Counted from the first letter of the stretch, positions 1 through 6,975 are shown. The stretch is DNA of 64,000 bases from Thermococcus eurythermalis (GCF_000769655.1 NZ_CP008887.1:1364001-1428000), one strand, 5' to 3'. Notes: generated from the letters alone by a model not told the origin. Program-made: numbers and translations.

Positions 1-600
1 GCGTGGGAGAAGGGAAGGAGGTTCATCGTACTGGACACGAAGGTGAAGAACCACCTCGGCTTGGTGCAGTTGAGAGGTGTCAGGCTCCTCAAGATTAAGG
101 TCGGCACGAGGTACAACTGGCGGAAGCTCCTTGAGTTTGACCAGGTGCTGGCTGTCCCGACTAGGGGGACGATTAACCGGCTGGGTGTTGAAGGCCTGGT
201 CGAGCAGTACTACAAGCCTCTGCTGGACGAGATTTTCAGGAGGGATCGGGACAGGATTATCGTGGTGGAGGAGGCTCACCGCTACAATCCTTCATCGAGG
301 AGGCCGGGGAAGGAGTTAGAACAGCTTTTCCGTGAAGGCCGTGATGGGAAGCTCTACACGGTGGCGATAACTCAGTCCATCGCTGATTTCCCGAAGCTCC
401 TCTTCCGTCAGGCGCAGAGGCACTTCATCTTCCAGCACTACGTGCCAAACGATGTCATCTACCTGAACAGAATGATTCCTGGCTTCTCGGAGCTGAACGA
501 CCAGCTGAGGGAGCATGACCTGATTGAGTTCATTCCGCCGAACAAGACGAGGATCATAAAGCGTGAGCTGGTGGTGAGGAGGACGAGGCATTTTGGGTGA
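1..600 (+). CDS. viral genome-packaging ATPase, A32/HerA-FtsK type (partial, N-terminus missing)
   Basis: The frame is open from base 1, so only the C-terminal 199 residues are present and the Walker A loop lies off the window. Residues 85-95 read RIIVVEEAHRY, a Walker B strand followed by the double-glutamate signature of HerA/FtsK-type ATPases. VAITQS near residue 122 looks like the sensor strand, and a distal LIEFIPPNKTRIIKRE closes the fold. In PRD1-adenovirus-lineage viruses this enzyme drives DNA into the capsid. It is the first visible gene of the structural block and overlaps the next gene by four bases. A host HerA is less likely because of the capsid and integrase context. Confidence 0.75.
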   Translation, partial: AWEKGRRFIVLDTKVKNHLGLVQLRGVRLLKIKVGTRYNWRKLLEFDQVLAVPTRGTINRLGVEGLVEQYYKPLLDEIFRRDRDRIIVVEEAHRYNPSSRRPGKELEQLFREGRDGKLYTVAITQSIADFPKLLFRQAQRHFIFQHYVPNDVIYLNRMIPGFSELNDQLREHDLIEFIPPNKTRIIKRELVVRRTRHFG

Positions 601-845
601 TAGCCTTGGCGAGGCTGTACCTCTATGATGATAAGAGGTCTGTGCTTCACACGGTCCTCGGCTTCGCCTCGGCCTTTCTCCTCATCTATGGTCTGGCAGT
701 GTTTCTCATTTACCTGGTCTATGAGGTCCGCGAGAAGGAAGCACCGGTAGCGACGGTTGGGGACGTGGTGGAGTTCCTGGTCGGCTACGTGGTCGGTCTG
801 GCGGTCCTCTTCTGGCTGGCGTTAGGGTTTTATAATTCGCCGTAG
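597..845 (+). CDS. small two-TM provirus membrane protein
   Basis: This is an 82-residue protein with a GTG start that overlaps the ATPase stop codon (GTGA). Two hydrophobic segments lie at about residues 17-42 and 55-77, joined by a charged loop (YEVREKEAP). I recognise no family. Its position directly after the packaging ATPase suggests a virion membrane or portal-associated role, as small membrane proteins serve in internal-membrane viruses, but this is inference from context only. Confidence 0.6.
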   Translation: MIALARLYLYDDKRSVLHTVLGFASAFLLIYGLAVFLIYLVYEVREKEAPVATVGDVVEFLVGYVVGLAVLFWLALGFYNSP

Positions 846-865
846 AGATTAGGACGGGGGAGCTT

Positions 866-1216
866 ATGGCGTCTGATGTTGAAAAGGTCGTGAAGCTGTT
901 TCAGAGGAGAGAGACTCAGGAGGCGTTTGGGGAGTGGATTGTCCAACTCGCGAGAAAGATTCACGAGAGGCCGGAAGACATAGTGTGGTTTTTTGAGGAG
1001 ATGAGAAAAAGGGAAGGGTGGGACGAAAAGCTTGAGGAGTTTGAGAGGATTACTAAGGACTTATCACCAGAGGAGCTTTTTGAACTTGCAGTTAGGGAGG
1101 CTGAAAACGCTCCTGAAATCAGAGAGAGCACTGAGAAGCTCATAACAGATGCGAGAAGGAAGATTGAGAAGTTCAGGAGAATCGAAGAGAAGCTAAAGCG
1201 CATTGGAGTGATTTGA
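866..1216 (+). CDS. putative antitoxin of PIN-type module 1
   Basis: This is a 116-residue, highly charged, all-helical protein starting at ATG with a GGGGGAG ribosome site. No DNA-binding fold is obvious. It ends with a basic helix (IEEKLKRIGVI) that resembles the end of the second putative antitoxin at 6976 (IERRLKKLGLE). It abuts the PIN toxin with no gap (stop 1214-1216, next ATG 1217). By analogy with toxin-antitoxin order, the upstream gene is the antidote. The family is not recognised by sequence motif, so the role rests on position and on resemblance to the second module. Confidence 0.6.
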   Translation: MASDVEKVVKLFQRRETQEAFGEWIVQLARKIHERPEDIVWFFEEMRKREGWDEKLEEFERITKDLSPEELFELAVREAENAPEIRESTEKLITDARRKIEKFRRIEEKLKRIGVI

Positions 1217-1699
1217 ATGACCAGCGGTAAAATAAGGGTAGTTCTTGACACTTCAATTTTAGTTAGTGCGCTAAAGTCAAAGAATCCCGAGCGTTCTCCA
1301 GCTTGGCGAATTCTAAAGGCTCTTGTCAGTGGGGAAGTGGAGAATTATCTCAGCGATGAGATTTGGGAAGAGATGAGCCGGGTTCTAATGGAAATCGCAG
1401 AGGGGACAAAAAGGGAAATCCTTGCTCTCCAAATACTCACGTTGGTAAAGAGGAAGAGCATCGTCGTTCAGCCTGAGCCGAAATTTTCTGGGGATGCAAA
1501 GTTCATCAAAAAGCTGAAGGACCCGAGCGATGCCAAGTTCTTTGATGTGGCGTACACGGCTAAGGCTGACTATATTATTTCAGAGAACACGAAGCACATT
1601 GTTCAAATGAGGGATGAGGCAACAAAAACTTATCGTTTCGACGGTAGAAAGGTTAAAATCTTGAAAGCTGGAGAGTTTGTGAGAGAAGTCTTGAGGTGA
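1217..1699 (+). CDS. PIN-domain toxin, COG1569/TIGR00305-like (module 1)
   Basis: The 160-residue protein has the PIN fold signature. It starts with VVLDTSILVSAL near residue 8, where the first catalytic Asp sits. The late motif DPSDAKFFDVAYTAKADYII carries the remaining acidic residues. This pattern is typical of the putative-toxin PIN family rather than classical VapC. Such proteins are Mg-dependent ribonucleases. It lies directly downstream of its putative antitoxin and has a paralogous partner at 7236 in the same provirus. In a provirus such modules may stabilise the element or act in conflict with other viruses; that is inference. Confidence 0.8.
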   Translation: MTSGKIRVVLDTSILVSALKSKNPERSPAWRILKALVSGEVENYLSDEIWEEMSRVLMEIAEGTKREILALQILTLVKRKSIVVQPEPKFSGDAKFIKKLKDPSDAKFFDVAYTAKADYIISENTKHIVQMRDEATKTYRFDGRKVKILKAGEFVREVLR

Positions 1700-1704
1700 G
1701 GCCG

Positions 1705-1863
1705 GTGGGTGTTTACCTCGACCGTGAGGCGCTGGAGATTTTGGACGAAGTGAGAGAAAGCCTGGCGAGACAGCTGGGAGTGAGGAAGGAGAGAATCTCG
1801 CGGAGTATGGCGGTTAAGCACCTCTACCACTTGAGCAAGCAGGTGCTGAAAAAATCGTCGTGA
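1705..1863 (+). CDS. 52-residue ribbon-helix-helix-like protein
   Basis: The GTG start at 1705 is preceded by GAGGTGAGG just inside the end of the PIN gene. The reading opens VGVYLDREALEILDEVRE, a beta strand followed by a helix, then a second helix rich in Arg/Lys (SMAVKHLYHLSKQVLKK). That strand-helix-helix layout and length are typical of small archaeal viral RHH repressors. It sits just before the promoter region of the structural genes, where a regulator would be expected. No database support was available, so the fold is inferred from pattern only. Confidence 0.6.
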   Translation: MGVYLDREALEILDEVRESLARQLGVRKERISRSMAVKHLYHLSKQVLKKSS

Positions 1864-1867
1864 GGAG

Positions 1868-1905
1868 TTTTCTCCCGTTTTCTGCCGTTTTCTCCACTTT
1901 TCTGG
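1868..1905 (+). terminator. pyrimidine-rich repeat tract, likely terminator
   Basis: Directly after the RHH-like gene the plus strand carries TTTTCTCC, TTTTCTGCC and TTTTCTCCA in tandem, three imperfect copies of a CCGTTTTCT-like unit. Archaeal RNA polymerase terminates at T-rich tracts in the non-template strand, so this probably separates the toxin-antitoxin/regulator unit from the capsid operon. Confidence 0.5.
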
Positions 1906-1912
1906 TTCAGTG

Positions 1913-1920
1913 CTTAAATA
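1913..1920 (+). promoter_or_regulatory. TATA box of the structural-gene operon
   Basis: CTTAAATA lies between the T-rich tract and the first structural gene. Transcription would start near 1940-1946, leaving a leader of about 40 bases that includes the hairpin at 1943-1958. Confidence 0.5.
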
Positions 1921-1942
1921 CTCTCAGGCCTTATTCTATGCC

Positions 1943-1958
1943 GAGGCCTCACGGCCTC
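1943..1958 (+). repeat. perfect GAGGCC-TCAC-GGCCTC hairpin in the operon leader
   Basis: A six-base-pair, GC-rich stem with a four-base loop falls at or close to the predicted 5' end of the structural-gene transcript. It could protect the mRNA end or be an operator for the neighbouring RHH-like protein. The dyad itself is exact; its role is unknown. Confidence 0.5.
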
Positions 1959-1986
1959 AAAGCGAGAGCTTGAGAGGTGAGGAGAG

Positions 1987-2088
1987 ATGGATTGGAAGGA
2001 GATCTTTACGGGAGACTTCCTCGTGAACATGCTGAGCGTTCTGGCCGCGCTGTGGATATGGAACAAGTTCCTGAAGAACAAGGTCTGA
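1987..2088 (+). CDS. 33-residue single-TM provirus protein
   Basis: The ATG at 1987 follows a strong GAGGTGAGGAG ribosome site. The peptide begins MDWKEIFTGDF, has one hydrophobic segment (LVNMLSVLAALWIW) and ends in a basic tail (NKFLKNKV). It is the first gene behind the structural promoter and precedes the capsid gene. Single-span peptides of this size are usual in membrane-containing viruses. It is real by its ribosome site and position; the function is not known. Confidence 0.6.
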   Translation: MDWKEIFTGDFLVNMLSVLAALWIWNKFLKNKV

Positions 2089-2120
2089 AGGCGAGGCAGT
2101 AAAATCAGGAGGTGAGACGA

Positions 2121-3065
2121 GTGTATAAGGTGAAGGAGACCCTTGATGACGTTCTTACCCTTCAGGTGAAGTCCATCGACCTGCCGAGGAACGGCGTCAT
2201 TGACAGCATGGCGCTTCTGGCTAAGATTCCCCTCCACAACGGCGGAGGTTCTGACGCTACCGTCAGCATGGAGGACGTTCTCAAGGCCATCAACGAGATT
2301 CGCGTCGTCAGCGATGGAAACGTCATTCACTACGCGCTCAGGGGAACCGACATCGCTTACCTGAACATCTACGACACGCACGGGAAGGCGCTTAGCCTCG
2401 ACGGACAGATTACCGTTCCGGCCGGAGGGACGAAGGACGTCACGTTCCTCATAATGCTGGACGCCGGCCAGATTCACGCGCTTCTTAAAGACCAGCTTCA
2501 GATTCGCGTGGACTGGAACACCAGCATAAGCACCAACGTTAGCGTTAGCGACGCTTCCATCAAAGTCACTCTCGACAAGAAGGTTTACGAGAGTGCTCAG
2601 GAGTACGTCATGACCTATCCGGCCGGCGAGTATGGTGAGGTCTTCATCGAGGAGCCGAAGGTCTATGCAATCGAAAAGAGCTTTAACGCGCTCGGCGAGC
2701 TGACCGAGGTCTTTGAGCTTCCGGTCGGTTCGGTCCTCAAGCGCGCACTCCTTGTGTTCTACAACGATGCCGGGGAGAGAGCTGACATTGTGGACAAGTA
2801 CGCGCTTGTCAGGACGAGGCCTGCTCGCATACAGCTTTACAAAATTGACTATGAGACCAGCAGAGAGCTTGATAAAGTCCAGTATAAGCTTCCGGCAGTT
2901 CCAGCCGGCATGACGATGTTCGACTACGACCGCGAGGTCGTCTTTGGAGGCCTTGACCTCAGGGAATCTCCTTCAGGTACTTTCAAGATTGCGCTTAAGA
3001 CCACCGCCAGCGGCAAGCTCCGCTACATAAGCCACGAGATTGTCCCACAGGTCATCAGGGTTTGA
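2121..3065 (+). CDS. putative double-jelly-roll major capsid protein
   Basis: I chose GTG 2121 because GGAGGTGA (2110-2117) lies directly upstream. A nine-base longer GTG start at 2112 would begin inside that site. The 314-residue product is almost entirely predicted beta strand with short loops, has no TM segment or signal peptide, and shows two halves of similar length separated near residue 150-165 (VMTYPAGEYGEVF). Length and strand density match double-jelly-roll capsid proteins of the STIV/TKV4 type. It lies three small genes downstream of the packaging ATPase region, the usual neighbourhood. The assignment is from fold-like pattern and context; no conserved motif proves it. Confidence 0.65.
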   Translation: MYKVKETLDDVLTLQVKSIDLPRNGVIDSMALLAKIPLHNGGGSDATVSMEDVLKAINEIRVVSDGNVIHYALRGTDIAYLNIYDTHGKALSLDGQITVPAGGTKDVTFLIMLDAGQIHALLKDQLQIRVDWNTSISTNVSVSDASIKVTLDKKVYESAQEYVMTYPAGEYGEVFIEEPKVYAIEKSFNALGELTEVFELPVGSVLKRALLVFYNDAGERADIVDKYALVRTRPARIQLYKIDYETSRELDKVQYKLPAVPAGMTMFDYDREVVFGGLDLRESPSGTFKIALKTTASGKLRYISHEIVPQVIRV

Positions 3066-3075
3066 GGCGAGGGGG

Positions 3076-3156
3076 ATGGCGCGGAGGAAGAGGCGGAAGT
3101 CCCACAGACGGACTTCCCACAGAAGGAAGACGCGGAAGAGCCGCAGGAGGAAGTGA
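3076..3156 (+). CDS. 26-residue Arg/Lys-rich peptide, candidate virion DNA-condensing protein
   Basis: Ten bases after the capsid stop, ATG 3076 opens a 26-codon frame in which 17 residues are Arg or Lys and 2 are His, built from RRK blocks separated by Ser/Thr/His. A purine-rich GAGGCGAGGGGG precedes it. Its stop (3154-3156) overlaps a GTG start in another frame. Short protamine-like peptides condense DNA in adenovirus (peptide mu) and other virions. The caveat is that GA-rich DNA also leaves an acidic frame open here, so expression must be shown. Confidence 0.5.
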   Translation: MARRKRRKSHRRTSHRRKTRKSRRRK

Positions 3157-3221
3157 TTTCCTCTTTTCCTTTCATTGAATCACTGGCTGAAATCAGCGGC
3201 TTTTTCGAGGTGGTGATATGA
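3153..3221 (+). CDS. 22-residue hydrophobic mini-ORF linking two genes by overlaps
   Basis: GTG 3153 overlaps the stop of the basic peptide (GTGA), and its stop TGA 3219-3221 overlaps the ATG 3218 of the next gene (ATGA). AGGAGG precedes it, though with only two bases of spacing. The product (SSFPFIESLAEISGFFEVV core) is amphipathic. The double overlap is the junction style seen between other genes of this block, which is the main support. The same frame is open upstream as an acidic extension of the capsid frame. Confidence 0.3.
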   Translation: MISSFPFIESLAEISGFFEVVI

Positions 3222-3889
3222 GATATGTTATAACTTACGTGAAAGATGGGAAGGTGATACACAAATACACAAGCAACCCCGCTGTGGTAGAAGAATTGAA
3301 GCGGTCTGGAGCAAAAATAATTAGTGCGGAGGAGTACGTTTATACGAAAAGAGGAGTCAAGATAAAAAACATTGCTGTGGACAAAATCACTTCATCTGGG
3401 GACAGGCTGAAACAGAAATACGGTGTGTCCCTAGAGGAACTACAGCGGATTGTCGCGACCTCTCAGAGCCAGCCTGAAGCCATCGCAAAGCTGAGGAAGC
3501 GCCTTCACGGTTCTACGAAATATGACCCGCGTTATTTTGAGGTTGAAAAGCTTCTAACTCAGCTTTACGACGCGAAAGAGCATCCGAATATCCCTGATGC
3601 GCAGGAGAAAGCAAAGAAAGCAATGATAGAGGTTGCACATCGGACAGGAGTTCCAACTATTCCAAAGCCTCGGCCGCTGCCAGCTCCGGCGCCAAAGCCG
3701 AGCGTTGTGGCCAGGACGGGGAGCATAACCTCAGTGGCCGAGAAGGTGAGCATAACATCAACCACTCCAAAGCCGCAATCGGCTACCGTGCACATTTCCC
3801 AGGCCAAGTCCACAGACTACAGGAAGCTAGGCATGTACGCGCTCGGCGCGGTGGTCGCTTTTCTGGTTCTCAAGAAGATCCGGAGGTGA
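3218..3889 (+). CDS. provirus protein with Pro-rich linker and C-terminal TM anchor
   Basis: The ATG at 3218 follows GAGGTGGTGA. The 223-residue protein has an N-terminal mixed alpha/beta part (MRYVITYVKDGKVIHKYTSN), a basic helical middle (LQRIVATSQSQPEAIAKL), a Pro/Ala-rich linker at about 147-165 and a Ser/Thr-rich stretch. A single TM segment near the end (GMYALGAVVAFLVLKKIRR) has a basic cytoplasmic-type tail. That is the layout of a tail-anchored virion membrane protein. No family is recognised. Confidence 0.7.
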   Translation: MRYVITYVKDGKVIHKYTSNPAVVEELKRSGAKIISAEEYVYTKRGVKIKNIAVDKITSSGDRLKQKYGVSLEELQRIVATSQSQPEAIAKLRKRLHGSTKYDPRYFEVEKLLTQLYDAKEHPNIPDAQEKAKKAMIEVAHRTGVPTIPKPRPLPAPAPKPSVVARTGSITSVAEKVSITSTTPKPQSATVHISQAKSTDYRKLGMYALGAVVAFLVLKKIRR

Positions 3890-3893
3890 GAAA

Positions 3894-4835
3894 ATGGCCG
3901 TGCCGGTTGTTGTGAACAGGGACAACGTTTCAGGGATTCTTCAAATCGTCCTCTACTTTCTCGCGTTCCTTATGATACTCTACGCGCTCTATAAACTCTT
4001 TGGACTCTTCAAGGACCTCGGTGGGAACCTCGAGAAGAAACTTAATGACCTGAAGAACACCCTCAAAGACCTTGACCTCAACCCTTCGGACGCGCCGGGA
4101 AAGTTCAAGGAAACTGGGGAGGACATTTGGACCATACTCAAGGGGACCTTCACTGGGGAGCAGAATACTCCTGAGTACAACAAGGCCATGACTGACCTCC
4201 ACTATGGTGGACCTCAGTGGGGTCCCGGAACTGGCTTTGACACTTCAAAAATCAAGCAGGGGATTCTGAAAAAATATGGTCAGGACATCATGCCAGGCGA
4301 GACCAAGGTCTTCGCGGGAGGGACCTACACTGAGACTGTTGTGAATAACATGGTCAAGTGTCAGTACGCCGGTGGCGAGGTCCTCACGAAGGAAGATTGT
4401 CTCGCGAGAAAGTACGGCTTCATGACCTACGCGCAGTTCAACGCCTGGCTGGAAGGCGTTAAGGCCAGATTGAAGGCAATGGGGAAAGACCCGAACGCTA
4501 TGAGCATTGACGAAATCGTAGAGTGGGGGAGGAAGTTCGAAAATGAGAAAGAGAAGTGGAAGAAGCAGAACCCGGACAAGGCAACTCCAGTCCTTGAATC
4601 GTGGAACAACACCGTTCCGAGCTACTTAAAACAGTTTGAGCTACCGATGGAGAAGTCGGACGAGCTACTCAAGAAGATATACCCAAAGACGCCGGGAGGA
4701 GGAATAGAGATTGGTTACACGCCGATAGAAGAGATTATCAGCAGAAAGAAGGGATTGCCTAAACCGATTGGTAAGCTCCCTGGCTGGGGTGACCGTCATA
4801 TTCTCCCGATAGACAGACCGGCTTATATAATTTGA
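3894..4835 (+). CDS. provirus structural protein with N-terminal TM segment
   Basis: This 313-residue protein starts five bases after the previous gene with GGAGGTGAG as ribosome site. One TM segment lies at about residues 15-37 (IVLYFLAFLMILYALYKLFGLF), followed by a helical stretch (KKLNDLKNTLKDLDLNPSD) and a long, charged, Trp/Tyr/Pro-rich soluble part. Two cysteines (MVKCQYAGG and KEDCLARK) lie about 16 residues apart and could pair. It is probably membrane-anchored in the virion. I recognise no family. Confidence 0.7.
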   Translation: MAVPVVVNRDNVSGILQIVLYFLAFLMILYALYKLFGLFKDLGGNLEKKLNDLKNTLKDLDLNPSDAPGKFKETGEDIWTILKGTFTGEQNTPEYNKAMTDLHYGGPQWGPGTGFDTSKIKQGILKKYGQDIMPGETKVFAGGTYTETVVNNMVKCQYAGGEVLTKEDCLARKYGFMTYAQFNAWLEGVKARLKAMGKDPNAMSIDEIVEWGRKFENEKEKWKKQNPDKATPVLESWNNTVPSYLKQFELPMEKSDELLKKIYPKTPGGGIEIGYTPIEEIISRKKGLPKPIGKLPGWGDRHILPIDRPAYII

Positions 4836-4845
4836 GGTGAGGCCA

Positions 4846-4950
4846 ATGAAGATTGATGGAGACCTTCTCCTTGACGCTATCATTCTTTTCGCCATCTGGA
4901 TGGCCTTCATGATTTACCAGGAGAAGTTCAGGAGGAGGCTGAGAGTGTGA
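4846..4950 (+). CDS. 34-residue single-TM provirus peptide
   Basis: ATG 4846 has GAGGTGAGG upstream. The product has a short acidic head (MKIDGD), one hydrophobic helix (LLLDAIILFAIWMAFMIY) and a basic tail (QEKFRRRLRV). Its TGA overlaps the GTG start of the next gene (GTGA), the same coupling used throughout the block. It resembles the 33-residue TM peptide at 1987 in layout but not clearly in sequence. Confidence 0.6.
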   Translation: MKIDGDLLLDAIILFAIWMAFMIYQEKFRRRLRV

Positions 4951-5138
4951 ACGTTCCGACTGAATTCGTTGCGACGGTCGGAGCGTCAGTGGCGACCATG
5001 TTCATAGGCCTGCTTTCGAGGATTAAAGCAAACGAGGCAATGATTGACGACCTCTTTGAGAGGATTCAAGAGGCGGAGGAGAGAATCTACGACCACGAAA
5101 GGAGAATCAGCAGGCTTGAAAACGGGTGGGTGAAATGA
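4947..5138 (+). CDS. 63-residue membrane coiled-coil protein
   Basis: The GTG start overlaps the preceding stop. An N-terminal hydrophobic segment (FVATVGASVATMFIGLL) is followed by a heptad-patterned helix to the end (ANEAMIDDLFERIQEAEERI and beyond), predicted as a coiled coil. The TGA stop overlaps the next ATG. A membrane stalk or spacer role is plausible; no family is recognised. Confidence 0.6.
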   Translation: MNVPTEFVATVGASVATMFIGLLSRIKANEAMIDDLFERIQEAEERIYDHERRISRLENGWVK

Positions 5139-5386
5139 CCGGCGTGAACCTCATTGACTTCACCATGCCGTCCGCCGTGCCGGCTCCGGCTGGTGGGAAG
5201 GCTGAGACCAGGAATGTTGGCGGAATGAAGCTCGTCATGCCAAAGAAGGCTGAGGCAGAAGGGAAGAAGCCAGTCGAGAGTACCAAGGAGAAGAAGGTGA
5301 ACTGGAAGGCAATCATATTCCTCGTTGTTGCCTTCTTCCTCTTCCTCAAGCTTGTTACCGGCCACGTGAGGAGGTATGGAAAATGA
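5135..5386 (+). CDS. 83-residue tail-anchored provirus protein
   Basis: I chose ATG 5135, which overlaps the preceding TGA (ATGA). A GTG nine bases upstream is possible but would lie deeper in the previous gene. The N-terminal half is Pro/Ala/Gly/Lys-rich and probably disordered (PSAVPAPAGGKAETRN). A TM segment (WKAIIFLVVAFFLFLKLV) near residues 57-75 is followed by a basic end. The layout parallels the 223-residue protein at 3218: disordered linker, then a C-terminal anchor. The stop overlaps the next start. Confidence 0.6.
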   Translation: MTGVNLIDFTMPSAVPAPAGGKAETRNVGGMKLVMPKKAEAEGKKPVESTKEKKVNWKAIIFLVVAFFLFLKLVTGHVRRYGK

Positions 5387-5730
5387 GCGAGATGAAGGTG
5401 AACGCGTATTTTGAGCCAGCGGATAACGTTGTTGTCGAACTGACCAACAGCGAGCGGAGCGTTACAGTGGACTTTGGTAGTCCAAGCCACATCACGGCCA
5501 TAAGCGTCAGCCACGGGAATGATGATTACGTCATCGTGAGGCTGAGGAAGGTCGAGGACACCAAGCCGTTTTGGTCGGCGAAGTTCTACAAAGGCCTCAA
5601 CGGCCAGGTCTTCATCCAGCCGATTCCGGGGAATCCTGTTAGAAAGGTTGTGGTGGAGGTCGAGCCGGGAGGCTCGCTAACTTCCATATCTGACAGCGTT
5701 CTCGTGAACATAAGCCACATCCAGGGGTGA
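5383..5730 (+). CDS. 115-residue beta-rich provirus protein, vertex/penton candidate
   Basis: ATG 5383 overlaps the stop of the tail-anchored protein. The product is soluble, lacks Cys and TM segments, and alternates strand-forming residues throughout (VVVELTNSERSVTVDFG, VFIQPIPGNPVRKVVVEVEP). Its length fits a single small beta sandwich. In double-jelly-roll viruses a separate small beta protein forms the pentameric vertex, and this gene lies in the right neighbourhood. That role is inference; a minor capsid or spike-base protein is equally possible. Confidence 0.6.
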   Translation: MSEMKVNAYFEPADNVVVELTNSERSVTVDFGSPSHITAISVSHGNDDYVIVRLRKVEDTKPFWSAKFYKGLNGQVFIQPIPGNPVRKVVVEVEPGGSLTSISDSVLVNISHIQG

Positions 5731-5735
5731 GAGCT

Positions 5736-5966
5736 GTGCTGCTGAAAGGGGTTGGGGGAGGAGTAATTTCCCCATTTAAAGTGCGATTCATCGGGAGCAG
5801 GTTTCACGCTGATGTGCAGTCCCAGGAGGTCTTGAGAGCATTCCACATAAATGCTGACATTCAGACCCAGCGTGTTTTCAGAGCTCTCAGGGTAAATGCT
5901 GACGTTCAGAGCCAGAAAGTTTGGTGTGCTTTCCACGTCCAGACGGGGATAAGTTTTAGCGCGTGA
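5736..5966 (+). CDS. small protein with three tandem 15-residue repeats
   Basis: GTG 5736 has GGGGTGA five bases upstream. GTG 5727, which overlaps the previous stop, is the alternative and would add three residues. After a Gly-rich lead (LLKGVGGGVISPF) the protein carries exactly three 15-residue units ending in Ala, with the core pattern NADVQSQ-V--A: SRFHADVQSQEVLRA, FHINADIQTQRVFRA and LRVNADVQSQKVWCA. A truncated fourth (FHVQTG) follows. Regular short beta repeats of this length build fibrous trimers such as the adenovirus fibre shaft. Here only the period and strand pattern are seen. Confidence 0.6.
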   Translation: MLLKGVGGGVISPFKVRFIGSRFHADVQSQEVLRAFHINADIQTQRVFRALRVNADVQSQKVWCAFHVQTGISFSA

Positions 5967-5979
5967 GGAGGTGATGTGA

Positions 5980-6867
5980 ATGCCGAGTTCAACCTCAGAT
6001 TTTACGGTCGCTGTGAATGACGTGCTGTATGTTGACAGGTGGGGAATCTCGACACTAACGACGTTTAACACAAACTTGAATATCCAAGTGTGGAACCAGT
6101 CACCACAGCCTATCTATGTTAAGGCCGTCATAAACGATCCGAACGGAAACTGGAAGTTTAACGACGATACGACTGCAAAACAGCTGGGAGGAGTTGGGGG
6201 GTTTGATTACGCTAACTTCAAAGCGGTGCTGAAACGAGCCGTTCCTTCGTCCGATATCGAGGATGAGCAGTTCACTATCACGTTCGAGTTTTACAAAGAT
6301 AGTTCATATTCTACGAAAATTGACCAGATAACGAAAACAATTACTGCGAATATAATAGATTTCCATGCTTCACCGTCCGGATGGACGGTCAACATAGACG
6401 ATTTTGACGATGGAACGGCACAGGGATGGAGTGGAGACTTCAGCGTGAGCAACGTTGCGAGTGTCAAGTCAAACGGATACTCGATGTACTACTACTTGAG
6501 CGGGACAACTGCAACTAAACTCCCGTACATCTCAAAAAGCATCAGCGTCCCCTCAGGAGTCTTAAAAGCGACCCTAATCTTTTACTACGGAGCGCACTTG
6601 TTTTCTGGATGGAATGGACGTTATGCACGGCTAAACTACGTGAGGGTGTACGTGAATGATACAAAAATATACGAGGACCACATCAACGCAAAAGTAGACT
6701 ATGACCCAACCCATAAATATGTCGGATGGAACCAGGTAGGGATTGACCTTACACCATACGCTGGACAGGATATCACAATCAAAATCGAGTTTGAAGAAAA
6801 GCTTGACTATGCTTCAGTAATGTACATAAAAACAGCTGTTGACGAAATTATTTTTGCTTACAAGTGA
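5980..6867 (+). CDS. candidate attachment/spike protein with CBM-like C-terminal domain
   Basis: The ATG follows GGAGGTGAT. The 295-residue product is beta-rich with no TM segment. The C-terminal part begins at about residue 136 with VNIDDFDDGTAQGWSG and continues with strand-rich Tyr/Trp-containing text, the usual opening of carbohydrate-binding-module-like jelly rolls. It ends with paired strands (QDITIKIEFEEKLDYASVM). The gene is visibly richer in A+T than the capsid gene and its neighbours, as expected of a fast-evolving or exchanged receptor-binding protein. The function is inferred; no catalytic residues are evident. Confidence 0.6.
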   Translation: MPSSTSDFTVAVNDVLYVDRWGISTLTTFNTNLNIQVWNQSPQPIYVKAVINDPNGNWKFNDDTTAKQLGGVGGFDYANFKAVLKRAVPSSDIEDEQFTITFEFYKDSSYSTKIDQITKTITANIIDFHASPSGWTVNIDDFDDGTAQGWSGDFSVSNVASVKSNGYSMYYYLSGTTATKLPYISKSISVPSGVLKATLIFYYGAHLFSGWNGRYARLNYVRVYVNDTKIYEDHINAKVDYDPTHKYVGWNQVGIDLTPYAGQDITIKIEFEEKLDYASVMYIKTAVDEIIFAYK

Positions 6868-6887
6868 CTTTTCTCTTTTTAGAGGTG

Positions 6888-6938
6888 ATGCTCGTGGCGA
6901 GTAGGGTTAAGCGCGAGAGTGGGAAGCGGAAAAGTTAA
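6888..6938 (+). CDS. possible 16-residue basic peptide
   Basis: ATG 6888 is preceded by AGAGGTGA and opens a 16-codon frame (MLVASRVKRESGKRKS). It is short enough to occur by chance. The good ribosome site and the basic composition, like the peptide at 3076, are the only support. The rest of 6868-6975 holds only the leader of the next gene. Confidence 0.2.
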   Translation: MLVASRVKRESGKRKS

Positions 6939-6975
6939 TAACATTTCCCTCCTCAACTTTTTCAAGGTGTGAAGA

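Noticed and set aside
3066-3221. acidic extension of the capsid protein frame past its stop codon
   Set aside because: There is no start codon with a ribosome site at its head, so it would need stop-codon readthrough; purine-rich DNA leaves several frames open by chance. Mentioned only as an alternative to the mini-ORFs.
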